DNA of 8,568 nt from CANHEE01 sp043777755. Its GTDB lineage: Bacteria > Bacteroidota > Bacteroidia > Chitinophagales > Saprospiraceae. The notes below the pieces were generated by a model. The model saw only the letters and a list, made by a program, of their open reading frames with translations. It searched no databases and had not been told where the DNA came from. The translations under genes were made by a program, and so were the position numbers. Location of the stretch: positions 1 through 8,568 of the forward strand of contig JAYWHK010000200.1 in NCBI GenBank assembly GCA_043777755.1, read 5' to 3'. Below are positions 7,688-8,568 of the stretch, one piece after another. How positions within the stretch are numbered: the first letter of the stretch is position 1; every line of letters starts with the position of its first letter.

Positions 7688-8568
7688 TCATAAACCTTCA
7701 AACTCACTTTTGAAGGCTTCCATAATCTGAATTTTTACGAATGTCCGCAAAATTTCGTCTTGACGAAAAAGCTCAATGTCTGGATTTTCGATACCTAAAA
7801 CTCGAAGACGAAATTGCCCCGCTTTACTTGCCATAACATTTTGCACGGCTGTTTCTGTAATGCTTGGGTCGGCATTGGTCAATTCTCGAATTTTTTCATT
7901 GATGCGTTTGGAGTGCATACTCTGATTGATTTGCTCTTGCGCTTCTTTTTGTTTTTGTTGTTCGTTGCGCTCTTGTGTATTTTTTTTGCGTTTTTGCGCT
8001 TTTTCAAAAGGAGCGCTCGTAAAACCATTTTTTACCGCAGCGATAAAATAACCATCGATATTTTCTTTGATTTTTCCCTTGTTAAATTCGAGCATCGTAT
8101 AGTCAAAACCTTGCTGAACAGCTTCTGCCGAATAATTGTCGATTGCCATGCTAAGTGCAGATTTACTGATTTCTAAAACTTTGGCTTGTGAAAAAAGCGC
8201 ATTAAATAGCTCCTGTCGAGCTTTTTTTACTTCGCTTGCACTGTTTTGAGTTTCTGGTAAATCTTCGCTCAAATCCGTTTTTAAGACTGTTTTTAGCTTG
8301 ATGTTTCGCAATATTTCAAAAACTACACCAACCACTTTTTTTCCTTGCTTTCGTTCCCAAAAAGTAAATTTGATGTCGCAATGCTCCAACAAATCTTCTT
8401 GCGCTTTCAGTAAAACACGTTTTTTAAAATCACCGTACAAAGGGTACAATTCTTTACCCTGATTGTCCTTCGCACTCATGTAAAACATATCTTTGAGTTC
8501 GTCAATACTGACTTCAAAAACGCCTTTTCTAAACTCATTTTCTTTCAAATACTCATACAACCGAATCG
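7688..8568 (-). CDS. RepB/Rep_3 family plasmid replication initiator (N-terminal part outside window)
   Basis: Rep_3 initiators bind iterons at a plasmid origin, help open it and recruit the host helicase; they also often repress their own gene. The frame is open to the right edge. The TTG at 8560 is not a start: it encodes the Leu of IRLYEYL, the conserved RLYE-type opening of the second winged-helix domain, so the first winged helix and true start lie beyond the window. The 292 visible residues contain winged helix 2 (about 1-90; IDELKDMF, YPLYGDFKKRVLLKAQEDL, DIKFTFWERKQGKKVVGVVFEI), an acidic linker (about 91-112), a helical segment ending KGKIKENIDGYFIAAVKNGF (about 114-182), a basic Gln/Lys/Glu-rich probable coiled coil (about 187-232), and a C-terminal helical region (about 233-292). 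Roughly 200 residues follow winged helix 2, more than in compact relatives such as those of pSC101 or pPS10. Stop TGA. The family call is strong; the role of the C-terminal extension is unknown. Confidence 0.88.
   Translation of the reverse strand, partial: IRLYEYLKENEFRKGVFEVSIDELKDMFYMSAKDNQGKELYPLYGDFKKRVLLKAQEDLLEHCDIKFTFWERKQGKKVVGVVFEILRNIKLKTVLKTDLSEDLPETQNSASEVKKARQELFNALFSQAKVLEISKSALSMAIDNYSAEAVQQGFDYTMLEFNKGKIKENIDGYFIAAVKNGFTSAPFEKAQKRKKNTQERNEQQKQKEAQEQINQSMHSKRINEKIRELTNADPSITETAVQNVMASKAGQFRLRVLGIENPDIELFRQDEILRTFVKIQIMEAFKSEFEGL

Noticed and set aside
7814..8176. 120-residue + strand reading frame opposite rep
   Set aside because: It is antisense to clearly conserved Rep codons, its Phe/Leu-rich translation is what an A/T-rich Lys/Glu gene gives on the other strand, and no family is recognised.
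8558..8560. TTG as a possible start codon of the replication initiator
   Set aside because: It encodes the Leu of the conserved IRLYEYL motif, and the frame stays open to the window edge, so it is an internal codon.

Overview
The window looks like DNA of a member of the Bacteroidota, most likely a gliding or aquatic lineage such as the Cytophagales or Saprospirales. Three things point that way: AT-rich DNA, no Shine-Dalgarno-type ribosome sites, and a giant extracellular protein with SprB-type repeats and a C-terminal type IX secretion (T9SS) sorting domain. A plasmid-type replication initiator of the Rep_3/RepB family at the right edge suggests a plasmid or an integrated plasmid. The species cannot be named from this sequence alone.

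Layout. Positions 2-5803 (+) hold the 3' part of a very large secreted adhesin. Its start lies left of the window. Visible in order are two SprB repeats, two runs of HYR/Ig-like modules around a unique segment, a small beta-sandwich linker, a dockerin-like module, a cohesin-like module and a T9SS type A sorting domain. Positions 5804-5942 are a short convergent intergenic region with a perfect 20-bp hairpin that can end transcription from both sides. Positions 5943-7181 (-) encode a 412-residue protein whose C-terminal third belongs to the plasmid pRiA4b ORF-3 family and whose N-terminal two thirds I do not recognise. Positions 7182-7687 are a very AT-rich non-coding block with a two-copy tandem repeat of about 148 bp (a 60-bp core matching at 58 of 60 positions), a perfect 13-bp inverted repeat and several A/T tracts. 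Positions 7688-8568 (-) are the 3' part of the replication initiator gene, which runs off the right edge.

How the parts may work together. The Rep gene, the repeat block just downstream of it and the pRiA4b ORF-3-like gene all lie on the same side and form a plausible plasmid maintenance region. The repeat block is the best candidate for a replication origin, copy-control or incompatibility site, or a regulatory element. The adhesin would be cargo of that replicon: a surface or secreted attachment protein exported by chromosomal Sec and T9SS machinery. The repeat block and the unassigned N-terminal domain of the 412-residue protein are the least explained parts of the window.
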